Shown here: positions 15,360 through 21,937 of the stretch, piece by piece
How positions within the stretch are numbered: the first letter of the stretch is position 1
Layout of the letters: each line of letters opens with the position of its first letter
DNA from: CADEFX01 sp050260355
GTDB taxonomy: Bacteria; Pseudomonadota; Alphaproteobacteria; Rhizobiales; Hyphomicrobiaceae
Length of the DNA: 43,822 nt
NCBI GenBank assembly: GCA_050260355.1
Contig: JBLNBZ010000025.1
Location: 1 to 43,822, forward strand
Reading direction: 5' to 3'
The notes under the pieces: generated by a model
Databases searched by the model: none
What the model was told of the DNA's origin: nothing
The model's input: only the letters and a program-made list of their open reading frames with translations
Translations under genes and position numbers: made by a program

Positions 15360-15525
15360 GAGGCGGTGCCCCGTCCCATTGTCATCCCGGGCTTTATGCC
15401 CGGGATCCATCGGGCCGCGAGTGTGGAGAGAGGTTGTGTGCTCGTGGCGCGGCCGCGCGCTCATCGCAGCGAAGGAGTGCGCGGAAAGATGGATCCTCGA
15501 GGCCGAGCCCGAGGATGACATGTGT
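15360..15525. repeat. MITE-like palindromic repeat, copy A
   Basis: A 166-nt unit repeated at 15616-15780 with about 97 percent identity by eye. It contains CCCGGGC-TTTAT-GCCCGGG (a 7-bp hairpin). Its inner ends are inverted (TGTCATCCCGGGCT near the left end, AGCCCGAGGATGACA near the right end), as in small non-autonomous mobile elements of Hyphomicrobiales. Confidence 0.8.
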
Positions 15526-15615
15526 GGGGCGGTTCGCGCGCAAGCCTCTCCCCTACGGAGTACGCGGAGAAATGCGTCCCCGGGACAAGCCCCGGGATGA
15601 CGCCGAGGGAGAGGT

Positions 15616-15780
15616 GAGGCGGTGCCCCGTCCCATTGTCATCCCGGGCTTTATGCCCGGGATCCATCGCGCCGCGAGTGTGGGGAGAGGCTGTGTGCTCG
15701 TGGCGCGGCCGCGCGCTCATCGCAGCGAAGGAGTGCGCGGAAAGATGGATCCTCGGGCCGAGCCCGAGGATGACATGTGT
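15616..15780. repeat. MITE-like palindromic repeat, copy B
   Basis: The second direct copy, offset 256 nt from copy A. It differs by a few substitutions and a 1-nt deletion in the CTCGAGGCCGAG stretch. It carries the same internal CCCGGGC hairpin and inverted ends. Confidence 0.8.
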
Positions 15781-15903
15781 AGGTGTGAGCGCGAGCCCCT
15801 CCCCTTGCGTCATTGCGGCGAAGGCAGGGATCCAGGTGCCGTGCGGCAAACTTTACCTGGCGGTTGAAGCACTGGCGGCGCGGCTCCTGTGTTCAGTCGT
15901 GAG

Positions 15904-16317
15904 CTAAGTCGCTGCAAACGTCAGCTCGCCGGCGGACTCGAGGGCTAGCTCGAAGGCGACCTCGCCGTCATGGCGGCCGGAAAGCTCGAACGAGCTGATC
16001 TGGAATGGCCCCTCGATGATGCCGAAGTCCGGCACCACCACCTGCCAGGCGCGGATGGTGCCGTTGAAGGCGTACTCGCGCACGATGGCATCGGAGGCGG
16101 CATCCTTGAAGATGCCGGCGCCGGTGATCCGCGCGTTCTTGGCGCCGGCGCCAGCCAGAAGCTCGCGCCATTGTCCGGCCGACTCTGCGTGCGTGATGTC
16201 GACGGTCTCCGTGTTGAAGGCGATGCTGCGTGACCGCAGCCCGGCGACGGTGCTGAAGCTGCCGGTGCCATCAGTGTCGACCTTGAGGAGCAGGTCTTTG
16301 CCTTTTTGGGCGGCCAT
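15904..16317 (-). CDS. Major tail tube protein, TP901-1 family, GTA g9-like
   Basis: A 137-residue tail tube subunit. The start MAAQKGKDLLLKVDTDGTGS, then FNTETVDITHAESAGQWREL and FQISSFELSGRHDGEVAFEL are the TP901-1 / GTA g9 signature. It polymerises into the tail tube around the tape measure. The ATG at 16317 gives the family N-terminus; codons upstream only translate the repeat spacer. It lies between DUF3168 (upstream) and the chaperones (downstream, after the 637-nt repeat block). Confidence 0.93.
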   Translation of the reverse strand: MAAQKGKDLLLKVDTDGTGSFSTVAGLRSRSIAFNTETVDITHAESAGQWRELLAGAGAKNARITGAGIFKDAASDAIVREYAFNGTIRAWQVVVPDFGIIEGPFQISSFELSGRHDGEVAFELALESAGELTFAAT

Positions 16318-16330
16318 TGTTGGGTCCTCG

Positions 16331-16445
16331 GGTGGGGGGTGGTGAGGTGGTGAGTGGTTAGATGGTGGAGGCGGCGGTGATGTGGATCGGCAGTCGAGGC
16401 GGATCGATGTCACCACCAACTCACCGCCCACCAGCTCACCGCTCA
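16331..16445. repeat. GGTGAG/CTCACC inverted-repeat spacer, copy 5 (degenerate)
   Basis: Between the tail tube and DUF3168 genes. The G-rich arm (16331-16372) has two clear GTGAG units. The opposite arm (16409-16445) has ACTCACC, GCTCACC and GCTCAC. Pairing is interrupted, so this copy looks more decayed. The DUF3168 stop codon lies within the final unit. Confidence 0.7.
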
Positions 16446-16850
16446 CGCCGGCTCGGTGACGGCGCGATAGCGGACGATGCCGTGATAGGTGTCGCCGTCG
16501 GGCTCGCGGCGCGCCTCGGAGAGCTCATGGCGCAGGTTGATCAGGCGGTGGCCGTCGAGGGTCAGCGCGCGATCGTGCAGCGCCTCGCGCAAGGCAGCGA
16601 TGATCGCGTGCGTCTGCTTGCGGCCCTTCTCCCGCGACCAGACGTGCAGCGTCAGCGTGTGCTCGTGGCCCTCCTCGCTGCCCGTGCTCCAGTCGCGAAG
16701 CGTCGACTGACCAATGGTGAGATAGGGAAACGCGGCCCCTTGCGGCACGTCGTCGTAGATGCGCGGGCCGCCGAGCAGCGCCAGCACCGCCGCGTCGGTC
16801 GTGAGCGTGGCATAGATGGACTGTTGCAGTGCCCAGCCGGAGTTGGACAT
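16443..16850 (-). CDS. DUF3168 tail terminator protein, GTA g8-like
   Basis: A 135-residue DUF3168 protein, a tail terminator/completion protein of siphovirus-like particles. Typical parts are LQQSIYATLTTDAAVLALLG, PRIYDDVPQGAAFPYLTIGQ, EEGHEHTLTLHVWSR and HAIIAALREALHD. The ATG at 16850 has AAGGGAG 8 nt upstream. The normal upstream neighbour is head closure, but here about 270 nt with a doubtful small ORF lies between. Confidence 0.93.
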   Translation of the reverse strand: MSNSGWALQQSIYATLTTDAAVLALLGGPRIYDDVPQGAAFPYLTIGQSTLRDWSTGSEEGHEHTLTLHVWSREKGRKQTHAIIAALREALHDRALTLDGHRLINLRHELSEARREPDGDTYHGIVRYRAVTEPA

Positions 16851-16924
16851 GGCGTGGTCTCCCTTACGTTGTGAGGGTGAATGCGGCAGCCGGCGCCGGC
16901 TAGCTCGGAGCGCGTAGCCCGGTC

Positions 16925-17146
16925 TCACCCTCGGCCTTCGCCGAGGGCAGGCTCCTCGGCCTTCGCCGAGGGCAGGCTGCGGCTTTCTCCCTGCGGGCCG
17001 AGAGAAGAGGACGCTGAAGCGGGTGGCCTGCGCTCGCCCTGGGCTCGCAGCAACTCCGCGAGGCGTGCTGCCGCGGCGGCTCGCAGCGAGGCGAGGCCGC
17101 TGAGACGGACAGCGATCTTCACAGGCTGCGTTCCAGGCACAGGCAT
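16925..17146 (-). CDS. Doubtful small ORF between head closure and DUF3168
   Basis: A 73-residue frame overlapping the end of the head-closure gene by 28 nt. The N-terminal half (MPVPGTQPVKIAVRLSGLAS then LRAAAAARLAELLRAQGERR) looks like a helical protein start and sits where many siphoviruses encode an HK97 gp10-like joining protein. The C-terminal half simply translates a tandem 25-nt repeat. It may be a decayed gp10-like gene or non-coding. I do not recognise a family. Confidence 0.25.
   Translation of the reverse strand: MPVPGTQPVKIAVRLSGLASLRAAAAARLAELLRAQGERRPPASASSSLGPQGESRSLPSAKAEEPALGEGRG
16930..16979. repeat. Two tandem 25-nt repeats, each with a 6-bp palindrome
   Basis: The unit contains CTCGGCCTTCGCCGAG, a 6-bp stem with a 4-nt loop, followed by GGCAGGCT. 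The two copies are adjacent and differ only in the last base. They lie between the head-closure and DUF3168 genes, about 80 nt upstream of the latter start. Confidence 0.85.
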
Positions 17147-17445
17147 TTGAGCCGCCGCCCGTCGTCGACGGGAATGACGGCGCGGATATCGAGAACGCGA
17201 CCGTCGAGGCCGAAGCGCATCGACGGTGTTACGCCGGTACGATGGCGAATCCAGACCTCGTGCGTGACCTCGCCGGAGACCGCCTCGGCGCTGATGCGCT
17301 CCTCACCGCGGACCGGGATCACAGCGGCCCACAGCTCGGCCACGGTGTCCCAGATCTCGGCAGCCCCTCCGCCGCCGTCGCTGGTTCGCACCGGCTGTTG
17401 CAGCTCCACGCGATAGCGCAGGCCGCCGATCCGAACGCGTCTCAC
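17119..17445 (-). CDS. Phage head closure protein, GTA g7-like
   Basis: A 108-residue SPP1 gp16-type head closure protein that seals the portal and accepts the tail. Diagnostic stretches are IGGLRYRVELQQPVRTSDGG, EIWDTVAELWAAVIPVRGEE and the end VTHEVWIRHRTGVTPSMRFG. The GTG at 17445 overlaps the TGA of the connector gene (GTGA), a standard coupled start. The long open frame upstream is the antisense/offset frame of the connector and is not part of this gene. Confidence 0.9.
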   Translation of the reverse strand: MRRVRIGGLRYRVELQQPVRTSDGGGGAAEIWDTVAELWAAVIPVRGEERISAEAVSGEVTHEVWIRHRTGVTPSMRFGLDGRVLDIRAVIPVDDGRRLKCLCLERSL

Positions 17446-18020
17446 AGCCGCCTCGCGCGATAAGGGGCCAGAAGCGCCGATACCATGTGCGGGATCTCGA
17501 CGTCGGTGGCGCCGATCTCGACCGGCTCCCGGTTCTCGTACCAATGGGCGATGAGCAGGAGCAGTGCCTGCCGGATCGGTGCGGGCACATCGCCGGCGGC
17601 ATCGCCGTAACCGGCGGTAAGGGCTATCTCGATGCCGTTGACGGTGCGGCCCGCAACCGGCGGCGGGAACGGACCGACCCAGGAGAGGCGCGGCGGAGCG
17701 CCCTCCCCGTCGAGGGCGTAGCTCGATGCCGACAGCGTTTGCGACGTGCTGTCGGCGCTCCAAACACGTACGACATCGACGCTCTGCACCGGTTTTAGGG
17801 GAAGCGAAACCTCGCCGCTCGTCGGCCAGCGATCGATGAAGTAGGACCAGGCCTGCGAGATCAGCGCAATGCCGAGCGCGGCCTCCACGTGCAGCCGCGA
17901 GGTGATGATGAGACTGGCGATCAGCGCGTCCTCGCTGCTGGCGTCGACGCGCAGATGCGCCTTGGCCTCGGCCACGCTGACGGGCTCGAGAGCCGGGCCA
18001 TTGGTCATGACGAGGGTCAT
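17442..18020 (-). CDS. Head-tail connector protein, GTA g6-like
   Basis: A 192-residue head-tail connector (HK97 gp6 / phiE125 gp8 type). It begins TNGPALEPVSVAEAKAHLRV and has SSEDALIASLIITSRLHVEA, QAWSYFIDRWP and RQALLLLIAHWYENREPVE, all typical. It forms the ring below the portal. Two ATG codons are available (18020 and 18008) and neither has a strong Shine-Dalgarno; the longer form is used. It lies upstream of head closure with a 4-nt overlap. Confidence 0.92.
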   Translation of the reverse strand: MTLVMTNGPALEPVSVAEAKAHLRVDASSEDALIASLIITSRLHVEAALGIALISQAWSYFIDRWPTSGEVSLPLKPVQSVDVVRVWSADSTSQTLSASSYALDGEGAPPRLSWVGPFPPPVAGRTVNGIEIALTAGYGDAAGDVPAPIRQALLLLIAHWYENREPVEIGATDVEIPHMVSALLAPYRARRL

Positions 18021-18049
18021 GCGGTGCTCGGTTTTCGTTAGTGTAGAGG

Positions 18050-18171
18050 GTGAGTGGTGTGGTGGTGAGATCGTGAGGTCGTGAATGGAGGGCGGGACCT
18101 GGAGTCCGGTCACTTCGTCTATCCGCTGCTCCCCACTCGCCAGCTCGCCAGCTCACCACCTCACCACTCAC
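18050..18171. repeat. GGTGAG/CTCACC inverted-repeat spacer, copy 6
   Basis: Between the capsid and connector genes. 18050-18069 is complementary to 18152-18171 at 19 of 20 positions (82-nt loop). This is the second strongest copy. With the neighbouring hairpin at 18180-18222 it fills the 348-nt gap between the two genes, in which no gene was seen. Confidence 0.85.
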
Positions 18172-18179
18172 GTCCAACA

Positions 18180-18222
18180 GCGAGCGGGGTCCCGCGGGGA
18201 GGAGCGACGGGACCCCACTCGC
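18180..18222 (-). other. Strong stem-loop downstream of the capsid gene
   Basis: Arms GCGAG-C-GGGGTCCCG and CGGGACCCC-A-CTCGC pair over 14 bp with one mismatch around a 13-nt loop. It lies about 150 nt after the capsid stop in the direction of transcription. No U-tract follows, so an mRNA-stabilising or processing role is more likely than termination. Confidence 0.7.
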
Positions 18223-18368
18223 GTCTTCGCGCTCGCGTGCACGACTTGGGCGCGAGAGCTGGTCGCGCAGCGGCAACCGACGGGGCGGGTCCGGTCGGAC
18301 CGCTCGTGGGCACGCAAGCACGAAGTGTTCAGATGGAGAGGGATGTCTCTCAGGGCGCTGTGCCCGCC

Positions 18369-19607
18369 TCAGTCGCCGAACTTCAAGAGTTTGATGGCGT
18401 CGAAGTCCTGCACGCCGCCGCCGACGCGCTTGGTCGTGTAGAACAGCACGTACGGCTTGGAGCTGTAGGGGTCGCGCAGCACCCGGATGCCGACGCGGTC
18501 GACGATCAGATACCCGCGGCGGAAATCGCCAAAGGCCACCGAGTAGCTGTCAGCGGCCATGTCGGGCATGTCCTCCGATTCCGCGATCGGAAAGCCCATC
18601 AGCGTGGAGGGATCGCCGGCCTTGGCGGCAGGCTGCCACAAGTAGTTGCCCTCGCCGTCCTTCATCTTGCGGATGGCCGACTGCGTAGCGCGGTTGAAGA
18701 CGAACGTGCCGTTGGCGCGATAGCCCGCCCTGACCGTGTAGACGAGGTCGATCAGCTTGTCGCCGGGATTGCTCGCGGCGAACGCGCCGTCGGCTCCCGT
18801 CAGAATGAAGCCGATGTTGCCCCAGCTCCAGCTTGCCTGCGCAACCTTCGTGTAGTCGAGAAAGCCCTTGGGCTTGGCAGTCCCGTCACCGGTGACGAAG
18901 GCAGCACCTTCCTGCTCGGCGAAGGCCGAGCGCACCTCCTCGGCGATCCACTCATCGATGTTGACGGCGGAGTCGTCGAGGAGTGCCGAGGTCGCTGCCG
19001 GCATGGCGTAGAGCTCCATGGTCGGGAACGAGAGCTCGGCAAGCGTTGGCGCATCTGTCTCGGGCCGCGCTGCGGTCTCGGCGACCCAGCCGGTCTCGGC
19101 GCCGGTGATGGCGAAGGGCTTCTTGTAGACGGAGCCCGACACCTGGCGGACGGAGGCGATGGCTCGGATCGGCGATACGTTCCTGACGGCCTGGTTGACC
19201 GTGCGCTCGAGCTCGTCCGGGACGAGGTAGCCGCCGTCCGCGTCAGTGCCGACCGACAGCGCTTTGCCTTCGAGATCGCGCAGGCCGTGCGACTCGCCTT
19301 TGCGGATGTAGGCATCGAACGCGGTCTTGTGCTGCAGGGCGATCGTGGCGCGCGGCGCTGAGCCCGTGAGCGCGGGCCGTGCCGACTTGAGCGCCAGCTC
19401 GTCGACAATGCGCTTGTGCTCGTCGAGCGCGCGGTCGATTCGGTCGAGCTTTTCCGCGGTCAGCACGTCGGCAGACTGGCGACGCTCGATCTCGTCGAGG
19501 CGGCGATCGTTGGTCTCCTTGAAGGCCTCGAAGGCCCGCATCAGGTCGTCGATGGCGAAGCCGAGGTCGGAGGCGCCCTTGGTTTCCAGTGAGATATCGC
19601 TGCTCAT
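18369..19607 (-). CDS. Major capsid protein, HK97 family, GTA g5-like
   Basis: A 412-residue HK97-fold capsid protein. The N-terminal helical delta-like region (about 1-100, FKETNDRRLDEIERRQSADV) is expected to be removed by the protease encoded next door. The body has SVGTDADGGYLVPDELERTV, PIRAIASVRQVSGSVYKKP, AEQEGAAFVTGDGTAKPKGF and the end YSSKPYVLFYTTKRVGGGVQ. The ATG at 19607 lies 3 nt after the protease stop. Complete and undamaged. Confidence 0.96.
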   Translation of the reverse strand: MSSDISLETKGASDLGFAIDDLMRAFEAFKETNDRRLDEIERRQSADVLTAEKLDRIDRALDEHKRIVDELALKSARPALTGSAPRATIALQHKTAFDAYIRKGESHGLRDLEGKALSVGTDADGGYLVPDELERTVNQAVRNVSPIRAIASVRQVSGSVYKKPFAITGAETGWVAETAARPETDAPTLAELSFPTMELYAMPAATSALLDDSAVNIDEWIAEEVRSAFAEQEGAAFVTGDGTAKPKGFLDYTKVAQASWSWGNIGFILTGADGAFAASNPGDKLIDLVYTVRAGYRANGTFVFNRATQSAIRKMKDGEGNYLWQPAAKAGDPSTLMGFPIAESEDMPDMAADSYSVAFGDFRRGYLIVDRVGIRVLRDPYSSKPYVLFYTTKRVGGGVQDFDAIKLLKFGD

Positions 19608-19610
19608 GGG

Positions 19611-20348
19611 TCAAACGGTCCTTTGCAGATGACGATGGTGGGATCTCAGTCTCAGCCGACGCGCCGCCGCGGCGATCCGCTTAAGGAGTTGCATCTCCTC
19701 ACTCGAGCTGCCGGCGGGTGCGTGCGCGCGGGCGAGCCCCTTGAGGCCGTGGCACATGACTGCGCGAGCCTGCGAACGCGTGAGCCCGGCATCGTGCGTG
19801 AGCCAGTGCTCGAGGTCGCGCGCTGTTGGCGGGGCGCCGGCGACGGGGCGCTGCTTTACAGCGGCGACGCGCGCATCGGGGAGCATCGGGAAGGTGACGA
19901 TGGAGATCTCCCACAGATCGACCTGCTCGAGGCGGCGTACGCCGCTTGCGCGATCGCGGCGCGCCTTCACGGCGCGGAAGCCGATTGAAAGTCCATCGAC
20001 GGCACCGGCGCGCATGAGCGCGTGGATCTCACGGCCTCGCGCGACGTCGAGCATCAGCCTGCCGCGAGCGAACAGGCCGCGCGCATCCTCGCGCAGGCTG
20101 ATCCAGACGCCGATCGGCTCGTCCGGCTTGTGCTGGAACAGGAGCTTGATGCCTGCGGGGCCACGGCGGGCGAGACTTGCGCGAAACGCGCCGGGCAGGA
20201 CGATGTCGCCGCCCAGGTCTTCGCGGTTGAAGAGGCTGGCGTAGCCCTCGAAGACGCCATCGTCGGCGATCGCCTTGAGACCGAGCGCGTTGAACTTGGC
20301 TTCGAGCGCGAGCGGGCATGTGCCCGGCGCGGCGTGCGGCGTGAGCAT
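19611..20348 (-). CDS. HK97 family prohead protease, GTA g4-like
   Basis: A 245-residue serine protease that trims the capsid scaffold. Catalytic candidates are His73 (FQHKPDEPIG), Ser121 (VDGLSIGF) and Glu148 (LWEISIVTFPM). The fold start FEGYASLFNREDLGGDIVLP is typical. The C-terminal 75 residues are basic and helical and continue to just before the capsid start. It lies directly upstream of capsid (TGA-CCC-ATG). Confidence 0.94.
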   Translation of the reverse strand: MLTPHAAPGTCPLALEAKFNALGLKAIADDGVFEGYASLFNREDLGGDIVLPGAFRASLARRGPAGIKLLFQHKPDEPIGVWISLREDARGLFARGRLMLDVARGREIHALMRAGAVDGLSIGFRAVKARRDRASGVRRLEQVDLWEISIVTFPMLPDARVAAVKQRPVAGAPPTARDLEHWLTHDAGLTRSQARAVMCHGLKGLARAHAPAGSSSEEMQLLKRIAAAARRLRLRSHHRHLQRTV

Positions 20349-20423
20349 GGGTGGTCGCCTGGTGGTGGGTGTGGTGTGTGTGGCGGCGCAGAGCAGCGCG
20401 ACGAGCGCTGCACGTCCCCTCTC

Positions 20424-20441
20424 CCCATTGAAGTCAATGGG
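20424..20441. repeat. Small palindrome CCCATTGA-AG-TCAATGGG
   Basis: A perfect 8-bp inverted repeat in the portal-protease gap. It is flanked by CCCTC and GAGGG, so the stem may extend with bulges. It belongs to the same class of dispersed CCCTCTCCCC elements as the hairpin at 20501-20529. Confidence 0.7.
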
Positions 20442-20500
20442 CGAGGGCTAGGGTGAACGGCAAACGCTGGCTCCGAGTGTGTGGCTGCCCCTCACCCCGA

Positions 20501-20529
20501 CCCTCTCCCCGTAAAGGACGGGGAGAGGG
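20501..20529. repeat. Strong hairpin CCCTCTCCCCGT-AAAGG-ACGGGGAGAGGG
   Basis: A perfect 12-bp stem with a 5-nt loop. It lies between the portal and protease genes, where Rhodobacter GTA clusters carry the small gene g3.5; no gene is seen in this 220-nt gap. This palindrome type is dispersed in many proteobacterial genomes. It could act on mRNA between portal and protease. No U-tract. Confidence 0.8.
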
Positions 20530-20568
20530 GGATCAGGGGGTGCTGCGGCCTTCGCACAATCGGAGTCG

Positions 20569-21801
20569 TCACTGTGAAATTGCATCCCCGCCACCCTCGA
20601 TCGACCCGTAGCCGACCGCAGCGCGCTTCTCGTTGGCGGTGATGAAGCTCGCCTTCTCCAGCCGCGACCACAGCGCCTCGCGCTCAGCCGAGAGCGCGTC
20701 GATGGCGTCGAGGTCTGGGCGCAGCTCGAGCGGCGTACCCCAGGCCGGCGCGAGCCAGCCCGCCAGAGCCTTGGCGGTACGGTTGACGAGAGGCAGCACG
20801 GTCTGTCGCCAGAACGAGCGCGTCGCCTCCTGGTAGTTGGAGTAGGTATTGTCGCCGGGGATGCCGAGCAGCATCGGCGGCACGCCGAGCGCCAGCGCGA
20901 TCTCGCGCGCGGCCGCGTGCTTGGCCTCGATGAAGTCCATGTCCTTTGGCGTGAGCGACATCGACTTCCAGTCGAGGCCGCCCTCGAGCAGAAGCGGACG
21001 GCCGGCGTTGACGGCGCCCTGGAAGCCGCGCTCGAGCTCGGCCTTGAGGCGTTCGTACTGCTCGGGCGTCAGATTTCCCTCGCGCGAGGCGTAGACAAGC
21101 GCGCCGGAGGGACGCGCGGAGTTGTCGAGCAGCGCTTTGTTCCAGCGCGAGGCCGAGTTGTGGATGTCGATCGCGGTGGCGGCGGCCTCGAGCGGGCTCA
21201 TGCCGTAGTGGTCGTTGGCCGGATGGAACAGCTTCATGTGCAGCACGGGCCTGACGCCAGGCACGGCGTCGGCGGCGAGCCGGATTGAGCGTCCGGCGGC
21301 CGTGTATTCCCATGCCTCCGGCCAGCCGTCGCTGCCGGGGATGATCTTCATGCGGTCGGGGCGCAGCACGTGCAGCTCGCGCAACGTTCCTCCGACGGCG
21401 ACGGCCTCGAGATACGCGTTGCCGGCAACGAGCAGGAAGCCGTACCAGGCCTCCAGCAGATCGGGGCCGCACTGGCCGGGATTGGGCCGGGCGAGAAGCG
21501 CGGAAAGCGGGTGATCCTCCAGCTCCTCGGAGCCGTGATAGGGCAGCAGCGGCACGGAGGCGGCGGCCTCCGCGATCATGCGTACGGAGCGATAGACGAT
21601 GGCGTTCTGGTTGAAGCCTTCGCGCGCCAGGGCGGCAAAGTCGCGCGGAGTCCACACCGGCTGGCGCAGGCTCTCGAAGGCGATGAGCGGAGCGGCGGCG
21701 CTGGCTTTGGGCTCGGGCGTGGGCGAGCGCGCAGGCATGAGGCGGCCCAGCATGCGCCGCAGGCGCGCGGGGATTGGGATCATCGGATCGTGAAGGCGCA
21801 T
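20569..21801 (-). CDS. Portal protein, HK97 family, GTA g3-like
   Basis: A 410-residue portal protein, the dodecameric DNA gate. Signature parts are NQNAIVYRSVRMIAEAAASV, LPYHGSEELEDHPLSALL, AWYGFLLVAGNAYLEAV, LHMKLFHPANDHYGMSPLEA, DFIEAKHAAAREIALALGVP and IPGDNTYSNYQEATRSFWRQ. Two close ATGs (21801 and 21783) are possible and neither has a strong Shine-Dalgarno. It follows the large terminase after 136 nt. Complete. Confidence 0.95.
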   Translation of the reverse strand: MRLHDPMIPIPARLRRMLGRLMPARSPTPEPKASAAAPLIAFESLRQPVWTPRDFAALAREGFNQNAIVYRSVRMIAEAAASVPLLPYHGSEELEDHPLSALLARPNPGQCGPDLLEAWYGFLLVAGNAYLEAVAVGGTLRELHVLRPDRMKIIPGSDGWPEAWEYTAAGRSIRLAADAVPGVRPVLHMKLFHPANDHYGMSPLEAAATAIDIHNSASRWNKALLDNSARPSGALVYASREGNLTPEQYERLKAELERGFQGAVNAGRPLLLEGGLDWKSMSLTPKDMDFIEAKHAAAREIALALGVPPMLLGIPGDNTYSNYQEATRSFWRQTVLPLVNRTAKALAGWLAPAWGTPLELRPDLDAIDALSAEREALWSRLEKASFITANEKRAAVGYGSIEGGGDAISQ

Positions 21802-21937
21802 GATGTCGCTAGGTTGCTTGGTGCAGTGAAGGCGCTTCGTTTCGGTCGACCCTTCGCTCGAGGGCGAGAGAGTTCAGTGAGTGCGCGCGCTCTCGCGGCG
21901 CCGGGATGGCGCACCAGAAGTGGCGGTGCTTGGGCCC

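Larger units (their letters stand above)
15267..15903. other. Non-coding 637-nt repeat-filled spacer inside the GTA cluster
   Basis: No credible gene. It contains two near-identical 165-nt direct repeats, a smaller related palindrome at about 15573-15602 (CCCGGGACAAGCCCCGGG) and a tail (about 15807-15850) resembling other dispersed rhizobial repeats. Frames crossing it translate to low-complexity strings such as DPRAEPEDDM, a known sign of such elements. Confidence 0.8.

Noticed and set aside
15333..15907. Coding frames in the repeat block (both strands)
   Set aside because: They translate the two direct repeat copies into low-complexity strings and have no ribosome-binding sites.
17446..18321. 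N-terminal extension of the head-closure gene
   Set aside because: The frame is open but overlaps the whole connector gene; the GTGA overlap at 17442-17445 gives the normal start.
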